This document shows, in pieces, positions 41,701 to 55,200 of a DNA stretch of 64,000 nt. Source of the DNA: Theocolax elegans (lineage: Eukaryota > Arthropoda > Insecta > Hymenoptera > Cerocephalidae); assembly GCA_026168455.1 (NCBI GenBank), contig CM047425.1, positions 8,840,001 to 8,904,000 of the forward strand, in the 5' to 3' direction. The first letter of the stretch is position 1, and every line of letters begins with the position of its first letter. The notes below the pieces were generated by a model that was not told the DNA's origin, did not search any database, and saw only the letters and a program-made list of their open reading frames with translations. The position numbers and the translations under genes are program-made.

Positions 41701-41734
41701 GGGCAGAGAAGCGGGAGAGGGGAGAGGGGGGGGG

Positions 41735-41850
41735 GTTACCCTCGAGGGGGTATGCACGCGAGGATAAAGTCTAGGGATCGCCGAAGGGTGTTACCCTTGA
41801 GCCAACTCGGAGGGTTTTCTTTCTTTCTCTCTTTTCCTACACCCTTCGGT
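41735..41850. repeat. CCCTCGAGGG palindrome and 11-bp hairpin arms
   Basis: The 10-bp palindrome CCCTCGAGGG occupies 41739-41748. It is followed by CCGAAGGGTGT (41781-41791), whose exact reverse complement ACACCCTTCGG lies at 41839-41849. Similar palindromes recur at 45307-45320 and 56555-56572. Confidence 0.7.
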
Positions 41851-44800
41851 GGGTATATATACTGGAAATTGCCCAGCTCGAGGAACCGGATCCACTACTA
41901 CTACTACTACTGTACGGTCCCTACTATATACGTACGGGTTTCCTCTCTATTTATGCGCTGCTGCTTTCTTAACTGCTTTCGTATAATGAGTTGAGCTCCG
42001 CGCGGGTGTGTGTCGGCGCCTGGCGCGAGCATTATGTGCTTCGAATATATCCTGGGATTGTGTGTTTGCCCTCGTGATTCATCGATCGATACGTACATAT
42101 ATATATCTATATATATCTCTATACACACACACACACATGCACAATTTTACTAAGGAACTTTTGTGAACGACTCGAGCTTTAGGGGTTTGCCAATATAGGC
42201 TCATTCTCCTTTTTCCTTTTTTTTTGCCACAGTCATAGTGACTAATGTACCGCCACTTTTATCTTACTTTTTGTGGGAATTAATTTCTTCATTCGATTAC
42301 AATATACTGATTATAAACTTTTTTATTGATCACGATGTTCGTTTCGTTAATTTTTTTCTATTTTTTTCTGTTTAATAGTTTGATTGTCTGAGAGTCGTCC
42401 GCTGCATTTATAAATGATAGTATAAAGATCATAATACATTTACGGAAAGTAGGATACAATTATTTTCAATATACTATGCGAAAAAGACGTCATGATAATT
42501 TATTAATTTCGCTCCTTCAAAAATTGTGGATATTTCCCATTTATATATTTCCGTGACAGCATTTTATAGAATAATTCACAGCAAAAAGAATTATTTTAAG
42601 AAGTTTTTGAAATGATTAATTTTAACACGTACTGGTAAATCCTAGTCAACATTTTCAATGAAACTTGAAATTATAAAAATTTTAAGTTTTATTTTGTTTC
42701 ATTTACATTAATAATGTTAGTGCAATCAATGTGCTAATTATTTTGATCCAATTCTTATTTTTTGACGCTTTCCTATGCATCCTTCATACGTTGCGAAATT
42801 ATAATGATACAATAATGAGGAAACTATTTTTGTTATTATAGTAACACAAAAATTAGACCGCTACATTCAGCTTACATTGGTTATAATATGAAAATAATGA
42901 ACGTCAATTATATACAACAAGGTCAAAACTTTATCATGTTTCAGTGAAATGCGAAAAACAAACTCGCTGTTTTTAATTATTTTATTGATACATTACGTAT
43001 AAAGATTAGACTAAATAATAGATTTTATTTTTACAATCTAATATTTCTTTATTCATTTATAGAACAGAAGCTTATCCATATTAATACCATCTATTTCTTT
43101 TCTTTCATAATTTATTCACGAATATTTACACCAACTAATGTTATATGATCTATTTAATTTAATAATAAAATTTAATTAAAAATTAATTATAAAATATTGC
43201 ACGACGCATTTTTTGTAGATTGGTATTTTTAAAACTCTTCCTCCCTCGATTATACCATACATTTTAATATATGCGCAGAAAATGTTAAAATGTTGGAAAG
43301 GTGTACGAGAAGGCGGTGTAATAGGAATGCGTAGGGGTATGAAGAAAAAGGATAAAGAAGGGCTCGGGCTGCAGAAGGTAGAGGGGTTGTTGAAAAAGCA
43401 AAATCCCCTTTAGCATAATGTAAATTTCTTGAACTAGACCCCAAATGTTCCGAAATAGGACCCTTATTATTTGTAATCACTGATTTGAATCTAACGTCAG
43501 ATTTACATAATGTATATAATTTACCAAAATTTTATAAGTTTAACCACGTCTATTTTGATCTATCATTTTTTAAATTTGACATAAAAGATTAATAACCCCG
43601 CCACTTTTGCTTTGGAATATATTTTAGTTGTAAATTATCGAGATAAAGTAACAAATACTATTATTTTAAAGTTAAGCAGAATCGCAGTCGATGAAAATAT
43701 TATTTCCATTTATTTTAATAGATATTTTACACGAATTATCAAATAATTAAATGGTTTAATGTCACACTCAAATTTCCAAAAGACAATGGTTTTTTTTTTT
43801 TCTAAACTAAATTAGGTATTTTTGTACAATGTTCAAAGAACTGAAGCGACTTTAATATAAAAAAATTTTTGTACAAAAAGAATTAGCATAATTTTATTCA
43901 ATGTAATGTGTATACATAATTTTCAAAAATATAGATTATCTTTATTCGCGACTTAAAATACGATATATTACATCAAATACATTGAAAATATATTAAAAAT
44001 AGAAGAATCGATCTAAAAAATACATGAAGCGTGAAATCAATTTATCTATATCTCTTCTCTTCCAAATAATAAAACTAACAAAAGTGATGCATGACGCATT
44101 CGAGCTGGTTCAGTAGAATCGAAGACAGAGTCACATTCACGAAGAGAGGAATAAATAAAAATTACCCGAATGTTCAGGGTAAAATGCTGACGATCGCTTT
44201 TTCATGTAATTGTTGTCTGGAATCGTAATAAAAATTGCGAATCAGATTAAAATTTTGACCATGCTGAATAGTAATTATTTCCATACGTCAGGCGCTTTGT
44301 GCATGTGATTTTACAAAATTTTTATCACGATGTTGGGACTATAATTTTAATTTTTATCCAGATAGTTTAGATACTTTATTATAAAACTTTCTTACGTGCA
44401 CGTATGCATATATGAATAGAAAAAAGAGAACGAAATATTAACTTAAGAAATCTGAATATATTTGATTAAACGGTTGAATTGTGTAAGCTATACAATTAAA
44501 CAATTACAAAATAATAACAATTAAACAATTAAATCTGATGATACAACGTCCAAAGTATATAATAATAATAGATTCATTGAATTCCATGTAAAATTGTATC
44601 TCCTACAATGATAACGAAACGGTTATTCAATTCGAGAAAATAGGTAGAATATTAATATTAAAAAAAGTGGAGGTTCCTTTGATTGTCAAGCTTTTAGGTA
44701 AACATAGCTGATAAAGCGATCGTACAAATATATAATGTAGGCAGTATATAACAAATTACGTGTACATACTACAATACGCTATTCTGGCGTAAATATAAAC

Positions 44801-47800
44801 ATTTTTCCCTTGTTAATATTCATTAGCCCGATAAAATCTGAGTTTCGTAACGTACAAAAGCAAGATTTCCTATTCAACTGAATAGCCAGCAACATCTACA
44901 CCCTCTCACACGTATATACGTATATGTATACACATATACACACATACATAGACATACATTCGCATTGGTAGACACGGGGGTGTAGGCGTACTTACACGCA
45001 TACGTATATACAGAGATGTACATGTACATGTATATAGATATATAGGTATATAAACGGAAAGCGCGCGTATAGAGAGGGAAACGTTTCACAATCGCGTTTA
45101 TAGACACACCGATGTGCTTTCGTGCTTGCGCTCGAGCATTAGTTCCGTTAGTGTGGAATAATTTATGGGGTTTTGGTGTGTGTCCGATGTAGGTCTCGAT
45201 TCGGCAAGCGCGCACGAGGAGAGGACACATGACTGCTGGTCTACACTCGGGGTATAGGTTGCAGAAGCCCCCTCCCCTCCCCCCCCCTCGCCCCGCGGCC
45301 CGTGCGCACCCCTCAAGGGGATGATGGGCCACGAGGCGAGGGATGAAATTAGCTCAGCCGCGTAGTTGCTGCTGCCCACTTTCGTTTGAGTAAACCTCCT
45401 TACAAAACGTACCCAACTACACTCTCGTATATATGTATAAACGATCTCGCGTGCAAAATGACGGATCTTAAGTGACTCGATCGGAAATCAAATTTATACG
45501 AAATGTTACTCGTTTTTTGGTAGCAAAATAAAACGGCACGAACTTTACATTTTAGGAAATAGGTAAATTGTGTCTTGGCGAGCACTTGAATTTTCAGGCT
45601 ACACGGGATTTGTAACATTATGCTGATAGTTATATGTATACATATTGCTGAGCGATACTCTCTGCATTATCGATAATATGCATTACATGCGGTAATCATT
45701 GCGTTCGCTAATATCTGTTGCCAAATGCACAATCCTGAAAGTCATCAGTAACATCATTCCATATATTAATGCAGATCCATATATATAAGGGAAATGAGGC
45801 CAACTAAATTTGAATCTTTTTCATGAAACAACTACTCTTATTTATTAATAAAAACACTTTTATATTATTTTTTTTCAATTCAGATATATAATTACAAATA
45901 GATTTGATCGTCCTAGAAATGTGTATTTATTTATTTCGCTTATCTGTAATAAATAATTGTTTGATTCGATTTTGCTATTTAATTACCACTAGTTTCTTCC
46001 GTTACATTCTAATTAGTCTAGTTTAATTACGTGATTTCTATCTATTAGGAATCATATTATTTTATATATGTACTGTATATACTAATCAAGCTAAATTATA
46101 TGCAACAATCGTTGATCATTTGAAAGCTGTGCTTGAATTTGTTATCTTATTGTATGTATATATATGTACTGTTTAGCATAAGGTGTTTGATAAAATAATA
46201 ACAAACCTTGTTCTTATTTCCTAATCGGAGATCTGACACGAAGAAAATAGCTAATCTGTTATTTTTCTTAAGTGAACACAGTTTTGGCCTTGTTTTTGTA
46301 TACCTCGACCTCTTCTATGAAATAAAATTGTAAAAATTTCCTTCGTAATTTTATTTTCTAAATCTATAATGCATATAAATTTATTATTACCATAAGACAT
46401 CTACGGCTTATGTTTACGGAAAACGAAATGAGAGTATGTTCACAAAAAATGAAAATACTGATCTTATTATATAGATTGATCACAATAAACCATATAAATA
46501 TACGTTAAAATTTGAAAAAGATGATTAAATTTATGAAAGTTCAGATGTGCATACATACAGTTACTAGGTTGCAAGTCTCTTTCGTATCCAAAAATTGGAA
46601 ATAGTCCAACTCTCGTCGTTTGATGAGGTCGACAATAATCGAGAGTAATGTTTTATATTTTAGAAACTATTTGGCTCTTGAGTTTGCTTTAAGTTTGAGG
46701 TATACAACGTTTACGCATTGTAGATACATAAACGTCACAATCCGTGTTTATTAAATCTATAATTAACTGGTTTGTCCTACGAAATGCAATCTTTGTATAA
46801 AGAATAAAACGGAAATGGAGGTATGTAGAAATATATACGCAAAACCTTTCTGCTCATCATCGTCATTTCGTACGTATATATGTGTATAAATGTATGTACA
46901 TGTAGGTGTGTGTGTGTCCAGGTATACATAGTAATCGCGTTCTCGTTTTGTTTGGCCGAAAATCAGCTCACCGCACTAGCGCGCGATGCGAATCTCTAGA
47001 GACACGCCATACGCTATTCTCGAGTTCACCCATGTTCGTAATCGCACGCGAGAGGTGTACTATATAGCTACCTCGGCTACTTGTCTATCTCGTTTTATCT
47101 CTCGTTCACTTCTCCGTTCTGTCGTTTCCTTTTTAAACGACAAATTCGCCTCGACGTTTTTATTATTTCTTCCATTTCTATTTTCACTGGGTATATAACG
47201 CTTTTCCTTTTCCTATTCCTTTTCGTTTTACGCGCGCTTCACTTTATACACGTACACTCGTATACACTCATTTTATTTACCTCTATCGATTTTATTAATT
47301 TGTCTGCTTAACGGAGATTTCCATTCAACTAAACCTATTATTAATTAATTATACAATTATACCCCGTATTATTTCCACAATTTTCTTTCGAGATGTGTAA
47401 TAATGATCACTTTGTATTTGAACAAAAAAGTAATCATTTTGTCAGATTATTAACAAGCCATATACATTTACAAAAATAATTTGCGTACAATTAAGGAATA
47501 GCGTATAAAAAACTTTAGTATACGTATGAATATAAGAGATTATATACGAAAATTATTTATTTTAGAATTGTTTAATAAAGAGTAAATAGCTCGGTAAATA
47601 GCAATATTAATGCCAAGTATTTACTTATCAGAGGTACTTTTCTACAAAGGACATATACCCAATATTTCTTATCTAACGTGGAAGAAAATTTATAGTGAGC
47701 AGTACTGAGTCACGATTCACACTTAAAGTTAGATTTATATCCGTAATACAACTCTATTCTTAGCCTCAAACGGTGATTGAATGTGAATCATGCTTTTAAG

Positions 47801-50800
47801 GCATACTTTATTCTAACACCCTTACCTATTTATACCTAATGTTGTACTTTTCTTTTTATCAAAACGTTAAAGTGAACTTTTATTGCATTATTTCCTCCCT
47901 CGTATCTAACTTTTTTTGCGTACTCCGAATTAGTTTAAAACGTAAACAAAATGTGTTATCCAATTTTGTTATTTTTTTTTAAATATGTAAACATCGTGAC
48001 AGTATACAGTGCTGGGAAGCTCTTTTTACACTGCACGTTGAATTTTTCTACAAATTTTGTACTTGCACAAATAATTAATTATGCATTTTACAAAATTATT
48101 ATCTAATCTTAGTTTTCTGAATGAAAAATAGTACAATACCAAGTAAGAAAATATATTCAGTCATTATAGACGTAGAATTTAGTAAAATATTTAGGAATAA
48201 TCTGATGCATATACGAAAGTTGTAACGTTTTACATCTCCGACTAGTGTATGGTTGGATGTAGTAAAATGTTTATGGTAACAATGAAGAGGGAGAGTGACG
48301 TATATAAAGGAAATAGAAGGAAATAAAAATGAATTTACTTTACTCTTATATATACATAACATTAACTGTTGATTTAACGAACATGAATTTTCGTCCTCTC
48401 GGCGTTGTCCCCGTTGACCTATTGTTCCTCGTTCTCCTTCCTCTACTCAACAAGAGCAGCTTTATCTCGAAAAAATGACATGGAAAAGGGAGATACGGTG
48501 GATTTCGGTATCTTCACATCCCTTATCGAGCTTTTCGCCCTTCTCGCATACAGCATATACATTGTATACATATATATATATATACCCCCCACACCGCTTC
48601 TCCTCTTACCGTTCATTTCTTTTTGTAGGAGTTTCGCTCTTTTCCGGGGAAATTTCTTGTATTTTTTTATCGGTGTAATGACTTTATGCTTGCGTCCCCT
48701 TGTACACGACGCGTTTTTTCTTCTCCCTCTCCTCTCTCGTATATTTTTTTCACCGAGATCACTATACTCCGTCCTTCCCTTTTTTTTCACCGTTTTGTGA
48801 TTTGGTCATTTTTCCTCTCGGCTAAAGCCATTTTCGGAGTTGCTCGATTTCGCGGGCGCACGTGTGCCTGTGTGTGTGTTACAATCGAGTCATCGTTTAT
48901 ATGGGAAATCTTTTATGACCTCCTTCCTGATACAAAGTGATTCTTAGATTCGAATTTTCTCAAAATTAATGACGCTACGTACGCAATATATTTTACATGG
49001 GATATTTTATTCGATTTTATGATTTTATTTCATCTATATTACAAATTCGACATTTTAAATGTACACTCGAAAAATATATAGGGATAAGTAGTATTGCCAG
49101 TCGCGTAACAATTGAGATCAACACGAAAGTTTGAAACTGTTGATTTACCTCTTTTCGATTAGTAATTTAAATAACAAAACGACAATTTTTAAAATATTAT
49201 ATACACTATAATGAATATTCAAATTATATTGTAGATTTAAATTAATTTGTATTTTATTTGATTTATAATAAGTACTATTTACATTACATATTTATGCATT
49301 GTTATACATGATCAATAAATATTTCGTAAGTTACAGATATATGCAAATTATATGTACAGTATATACACATCATAATGGAAATATTTCTTTTTACAAAGTT
49401 GTGTTCTCGTAACAATCGTAATACTGTGGAAAATTTTAATAAACAGCTTCTGATATAAGATTCAGCGTGGCTTCCTTTTTTTCCTCGGTCGATCATCAAA
49501 TACAGCTGTGCACAATTTCTAGCGTCGGTGAGGAAAGAATCGGACGAAGCTGTGGTTCAAAAAGAAGCATCGGGGAATAACACGTCGATATTCGGCAAGG
49601 TTTGATCGCAGTGGGGCTTGCGGACACGGTGAATGCATCTGTCGCGTTCTCACATTTTCGTACAGCTTGCTCCTGCTGCTATTGCTTAGTTACTTTTTTT
49701 CATACTAAATTTTGTATGTACTTTTCTATATTACATCGGTTTCATCTAAGTTGTTATATTTGTAAATTCAACGCATTATTATTATATTTATAACATAAAT
49801 TTCGTTGTATAAATAATTTTTATTAATTTCCACTTTCGTTTAATTTTGAAAACAAATATTTAAGTAATATCTCATGATAAGCTAATTCATCGGTAAGCGG
49901 TTTATTAATTCAACTGACTAATGATGAACATTAAATCTACAGCATTGAATTAGTCAGTTTAATCTTTCCGCTAAATTATCTTGAATTATAACTATATCTT
50001 CAACATCCGCAATTAAAATTCATTAAATCTATGACTGTTAATAAAATAATAAAATCATAATGGTTTCCACGTGTAAATATCGCACTTTTAAAATTTTTAA
50101 ATAATTTAATAATGATGCATTAAATACGCCTATACAGATACATAGGTAAGCTTGTATAATGAATTTAAAAATCGAATAATTATAATTGAATGTAAATAAA
50201 TGAGCTAAAGTTTGAATATTTGTTGAATAATACAATGAAAATATTAGTAAAACTTAAAACATATAGATAATCGTAACAAACTGTTGAATCCAATACACTT
50301 ACTGTAAAAATGTAACAGCCGAAAATGAAGCGGCAGATGTTTATAGTTTGGAAAGGTCTATGACCGGTAAGTATTTTAATCGTTACTTCCGATCCAACAT
50401 TATTATACATCTTCGAAATATAATATTGATTCTTATATTTTCCATTATAGGTAACCGATATTACTCACGTTTATTGTTAAACCTGACACCATCAAAATTT
50501 CACTATCAAATATACCTGTTGAAGTTGAGTATATACTTAAAGATATTAAAGCGGTTTATATATAAATAAAAAAATTAATCGAAATAATGTATAAATTGTA
50601 CTTTGTATTTATTATTATATCCACTATCGTTTGGTCATTGAATCCGAGAAATTATCATTTGACATTATGCGTTGTTTCGCAATAACTGTTTGAATGTATA
50701 AAATTTATCGTTAGAGCTAACAGTAATATTAGAGGAAAATTTGTTCAGCGCGTTAAGTAGTGTAATAATAAAAATAGATATTGCTCGCATTTACTTATAA

Positions 50801-51300
50801 TTTCATTTGAAACAGTATATTTATGCGGTCCAATGGTAAACATTTAGCATGGCAAAGTTTTGTATTATATAGATATTTTGAAAGTATATTTTAAAAAAAC
50901 GTTATCAAACAGTAGGTAGGTAATATTTTATTTTGAAACGTAGATAGAGGATCAGCGAAGTAAAAGTTGTATATATGTAGTTTTAGGGTGGTGCACCGTA
51001 CAATATAAATCGATCGAAATTAGTCAAGTTTTCCCATGGTACGCAGCCCTTTATTGTTTACGGTGCGAGTGCGTACGCAGCGTTTAAATCCGCATATGCA
51101 ATTTAATCTGTCCCCAATCTCAATATCCCTTTAAACTATTCGAAGCATTTCGTACCGGTTATTCGTCACAGAGACGTATTTTATATATCGTACGATCGGT
51201 GAATACAGCTGGAATAGACAACTTTTAAAATGTTGCATCGTTTTATGCCGCGTGTATATATATACATATACGGATAAGGAACATTCGAACATGCGAGAAG

Positions 51301-51325
51301 CGTGAAAAGTTTATATTCGTCCCCG

Positions 51326-51362
<37 letters not shown>

Positions 51363-51635
51363 CTGTGTGTCGTTGGAGGTTGGTTGTTAATTTCATTCTC
51401 TCCCCCTCGGGCGTAGAGCAACATCACGGGAGCAGAGCAGCGATAAGGCAGCCGAACCCCCCCGGCGCACACATGTGTATACATATACATAAGCGCGCGT
51501 GACTCGTGAGCGCGAATACGCGAAAGCCTAGAAAGGAGAGCTAGTCGGACAGATGCAGTACACTGTACGCGTACTGCACACATGCAGAGGAAAGGGACAT
51601 GGTATGGAAGAAGGTGGGCACGGAACGGGAAGGGA

Positions 51636-51680
<45 letters not shown>

Positions 51681-52502
51681 GAGAGGTGTGGTACGGAGAC
51701 ACTCGGTGCGTACTTGAGCAGTCGCTGTCTTTCTCGGTTGCATAGGGTGGATATGCGCGCGGGGTGCGACCGAAAGAAAAAGAAGGGGGCAAGGCAAGGG
51801 AAGGCAAGGCAAGCCAAGGGATATTTGATACTAACGCGTCGAACGTGTGCGTGTGCGTTCGGAATAGCATAGTGCCACCGCACCCGATCGGCCAAAGTTA
51901 CAGGCACGTGGGGTGCTGTGTGCTGCTCGATTCACCAGGTGTTGCCTGCCTGCCTGCCTGCCTCTCTGCACTCTCGCACGGCAAGCGCACTCCTTCCTTC
52001 CCTTCCTACCCTTCCTTCCCTCTCTCTCTTTCTTACGTGCACACTCGCTCGATGCGGCTCGTGCGCGCGGGTCGATTGCCGGCACGCGCGCGCATGTGCC
52101 ACCACTGGCAGCTCCGATGCCCCGGCGGCGCTGCTAGCAACATTTATATCTATACACGTCCCTACACCCCTGTGCATGTATGTGCTCGCCCCCACACACA
52201 CACACACACGCGCGCACACGTCGGGCGCTCCCCCTCTGCGCAACAGGGATGACGTGCACACGCGCTCACCCCCTCCTCTCTTAACCCCCTACGTAGGCCC
52301 GAGGGTGCTCTTTCTCTGACCGCTCGCCCCGTCGCTATCTTACGCACCGTTTTTCTGCCCGCTCTCTCTCTCTCTCTCCTTCTCTCTCTCGTTGTGTTGC
52401 GCTTCGGCACTCACACACGTAGCTCTCTGTATAAACGCACCTACACTTAAATTCACATCAAGACTGTTGCGGAGGCTCAACACGTATACCTACTAGGAGG
52501 GG

Positions 52503-52559
<57 letters not shown>

Positions 52560-54839
52560 ACGTATACTACTGCGAAATCATGCGACATTTATACACGTAT
52601 ACTCCGACGAAAAAGTTTTATAACTCACCCTACTCGACCCACTCTTATTAGCTAACATTAAGGCTATTTATTTTTCCTAATGTTGTATATATACGTCTCT
52701 TTGTGTGCTTTATACGCGTATATATATATACGTATACTTTCCACAATCTTTTACAACTTTCTTTAACAATTTTTTCCATTTCCCCTCTACCTTTTTAATT
52801 TCACTACTTTTTACATTCAAATTTTAACTTTATATATAGAGTTCGCTTTTTTCAACCCTCTCATAAATCTTCGGTTAAATAATGTTCAATTTAGGTAAAT
52901 GTACTTTATTTCTACAACGCGGCTACGATTTTTTTCTCGTTGTTTACCGCGCTTTAATAACAAAATAATACCCTTGTTTTTCAAATTAATCACGTTACTC
53001 ACCTCTTGTTTTCGTTAATAACTACCTACGCGGTAAACAACTCTGTAAACACGTGAAAGTTTTAAGTAAAAAAAAAATACTTTGTCAAAAATTTACAAAC
53101 CAAGGTGAAAATCGAATGGTTTGTTGCGTAAATACGTAATATTTGGTATTGCCGATTCTAAACACTATAAAGAAGAATAATTCTTGATCCTACGTGCATA
53201 GAAGAAAAAAGAATAAATTCTACCGTATATAGGAATACTGGTTACGTAGAACGGTTCCGTCAGAAATGGACATATTGGCGAAGTAACATTAACAACGTTA
53301 GAGTAAGAAGAATGAAAAGTTTAGCTTCCAGTAGGTATATTTCATTCTGCGTGACATAATGAAATAATTCTAATCAAATCGCATTAGCCATCTGGCGCGA
53401 GAGGCACACACGTATATACCCGAACTCAAGGAGAATAATTATATAGATCCTTCCTAATCAAGCAGAAATACTTTTACGACGATCAATTGGATTGAATATT
53501 GAAAAAATTGTTGGTTAACGTTGTAAGGTAGAAGAACGTATATACGTGCGGAACCCCTTTGTCCCCTAATCTATACGCAATGCACGTACGCGGGCTCCAT
53601 CTCGACGAGGACACACATGTACATATACTATAGATACATACACGTATACACGGACGGTCGGGATGCCAGGCGATGCGAAATGCACGCGAGACCGCAGGGG
53701 AGCAACAGAGGCGCTCTCGCGTGTATCCCGCGTCGGTGTGTGCGTGGCTCGAGCTGTAGCAGGGTAGGAGTCGCCACCCCCTGCACACACATACGCGTAT
53801 ACGTGGAGGAGCTCGGGCGCATCGAGTTCGCTGGAGGGCGAGCCTCCGCGGCGGTGGCGGCGGCGGCGGCGGCGCGTCGTCGGGGAGAGAGCACCGCAGA
53901 GCCGGGACGAGGGGGGGAGGGGCGGGATTCCTTCTCCCTCCCTCTCTCCGTATCCCTCTGTCTCTCTCTGGCCCCCCTGTCTGTCTCGTTCGCCGACTGG
54001 CAGTCGCGCCCCGTTCGGTAGACGCGGGTACGTGTGCGCGTGTACGCCCGTGTAGGTGAGGGGTGCACACAGGCGCAACCGAGCCACCCCTCGGTGTTTC
54101 CTCCTCGGGGTGCGCGCAGGAGAGTGAGACAGAGAGCGAGATAGAGAGGGGAAAGCTGCGCGCGCGTGCCTCCCCTGTCTCCTGGTGGTGCGCGTACTCT
54201 TTCTAGTACTCTCCGTCTCGCTCGCACTCGATCCCTCGGTCTCTCCCTCGGTCTCTCTTTGTCCGCAGGCTGCTCCGCGACGGTTTGTCGAGCGAGCGAG
54301 ACAGAGGGATGGAGAGGCGGCGTAAGGATCGAGGGTGTGCGTGAATCGGCGCAAAGTCCGAGCCGACAGACAGACTCTGACCGAGCGTCGTGGCACAAGT
54401 CGCTCTCTCGGGCTCTGGTTGGCGCAGGAGAGCGAGCGAGCGAGCGAGCGAGAGACAGAGAGTGAGAGAGGGCGAGAGAGCAAGAGAGAGATAGAGAGAC
54501 GGAGGAGCATCGGGAGCAGAGAGCGAGGGGGCCGAGTGCAGGAGGAAGGTCGAGGAGGAGCGAGTAAAAGTGGAACGACGAGTCGCGCGTCTATCGAACA
54601 GAATTCCACGGAGGGAGGAGGGAGAAAGTCCGGCGGACTGGTTGACGGAGGATGTCGAGGACGGGCGCAGCCTCGTCTCCCGCGGGCCGATGACAGGGCC
54701 CCAAGTGGACCCGAGTGGACACGATCCGCAGCGCGAGCAGCAGTAACGGTAGCGGTAGCGGTAGCGGTAGCGGTAGCGGCAGAGATAGCGGGAGCACCAG
54801 ATCAACCGGAGACCGGAGACCGGAGGAGGGGACGCCACG
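51301..54839 (+). promoter_or_regulatory. CpG-rich island and probable 5' UTR/promoter of the plus-strand scratch-like gene
   Basis: Two GC- and CpG-rich stretches (about 51300-52440 and 53560-54839) flank an AT-rich gap. They carry (TC)n at 51329-51359, (AG)n at 51639-51677, (TC)n at 52507-52553, GAGC repeats at about 54429-54452, and GGTAGC repeats at about 54747-54780, just upstream of the start codon. The absence of stops gives long spurious frames on both strands. Location directly before the SNAG start codon supports promoter and 5' UTR function. Confidence 0.5.
54747..54780 (+). repeat. GGTAGC hexanucleotide repeat in the predicted 5' UTR
   Basis: About five consecutive GGTAGC units end some 60 bases before the ATG of the scratch-like gene. 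Confidence 0.85.
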
Positions 54840-55200
54840 ATGCCGCGGTGTCTGATGGCCAAAAAGTGGAAGGCCTACCCCTGGCCGGACAGGGTCGAGG
54901 ATACCAGTGATCCGACTCTCGAGGAGGACCCGCTCGGCGGGGTGGACCCTTTTGCCTCGGCGAAGCGCGCCCGATCGACGTCGGAGCTCCACGAGCAGCA
55001 AGTGGCCGCGCTTCAGACCGACGACGAGGAGATCGATGTCGTGGGTGACGTCGACACGGGTAGACACGGGTGCACCAGCGCTGCTGGGCATACCGCTACC
55101 GCTCAGCACCAGACCTGCTGGGGACCCCACAGCCCTACGGCCGGAGCTACGGCGCCGAGTCCTCCGCCCCTCAACGCTTCTGGAGCTCTTTACTATCACG
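54840..55200 (+). CDS. First coding exon of a second Scratch-family SNAG transcription factor (partial)
   Basis: ATG in the context GCCACGATGCCG opens MPRCLMAKKWKAYPWPDR, which contains a SNAG repression motif (MPRCLMAKK, compare MPRCYMVKK in the neighbouring scratch gene). An acidic stretch (TDDEEIDVVGDVD) and a Pro/Ala-rich segment follow. The exon ends in a strong donor, CACG|GTGAGTACC, in phase 1 after 120 codons. No zinc-finger exon follows on this strand before the window ends, so the rest, presumably C2H2 fingers, lies beyond 64000 behind an intron of more than 8.8 kb. The likeliest counterpart is the scratch-like gene known in Drosophila as CG12605. Other SNAG families (Gfi, Ovo, Insm) are less likely given the adjacent scratch. 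The assignment rests on the N-terminus only. Confidence 0.75.

Larger units (their letters stand above)
36601..51300. other. Gene-poor regulatory interval between the divergent scratch-family genes
   Basis: Mostly AT-rich DNA with TA runs. More complex patches occur at 38500-38660, 41690-41900, 45230-45330, 46960-47070 and 49440-49690. Simple repeats include (AG)n at 38461-38486, (TC)n at 38684-38714 and (GT)n at 41401-41421. No reading frame has convincing protein-like composition together with splice signals. Cis-regulatory function for the two flanking transcription-factor genes is the natural inference. Confidence 0.45.

Noticed and set aside
53566..54609. 347-codon minus-strand frame and overlapping frames in the second island
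   Set aside because: Same cause: low stop density, Ser/Arg/Leu repeats from CT and GAGC runs, and it overlaps the likely 5' UTR of the plus-strand gene.
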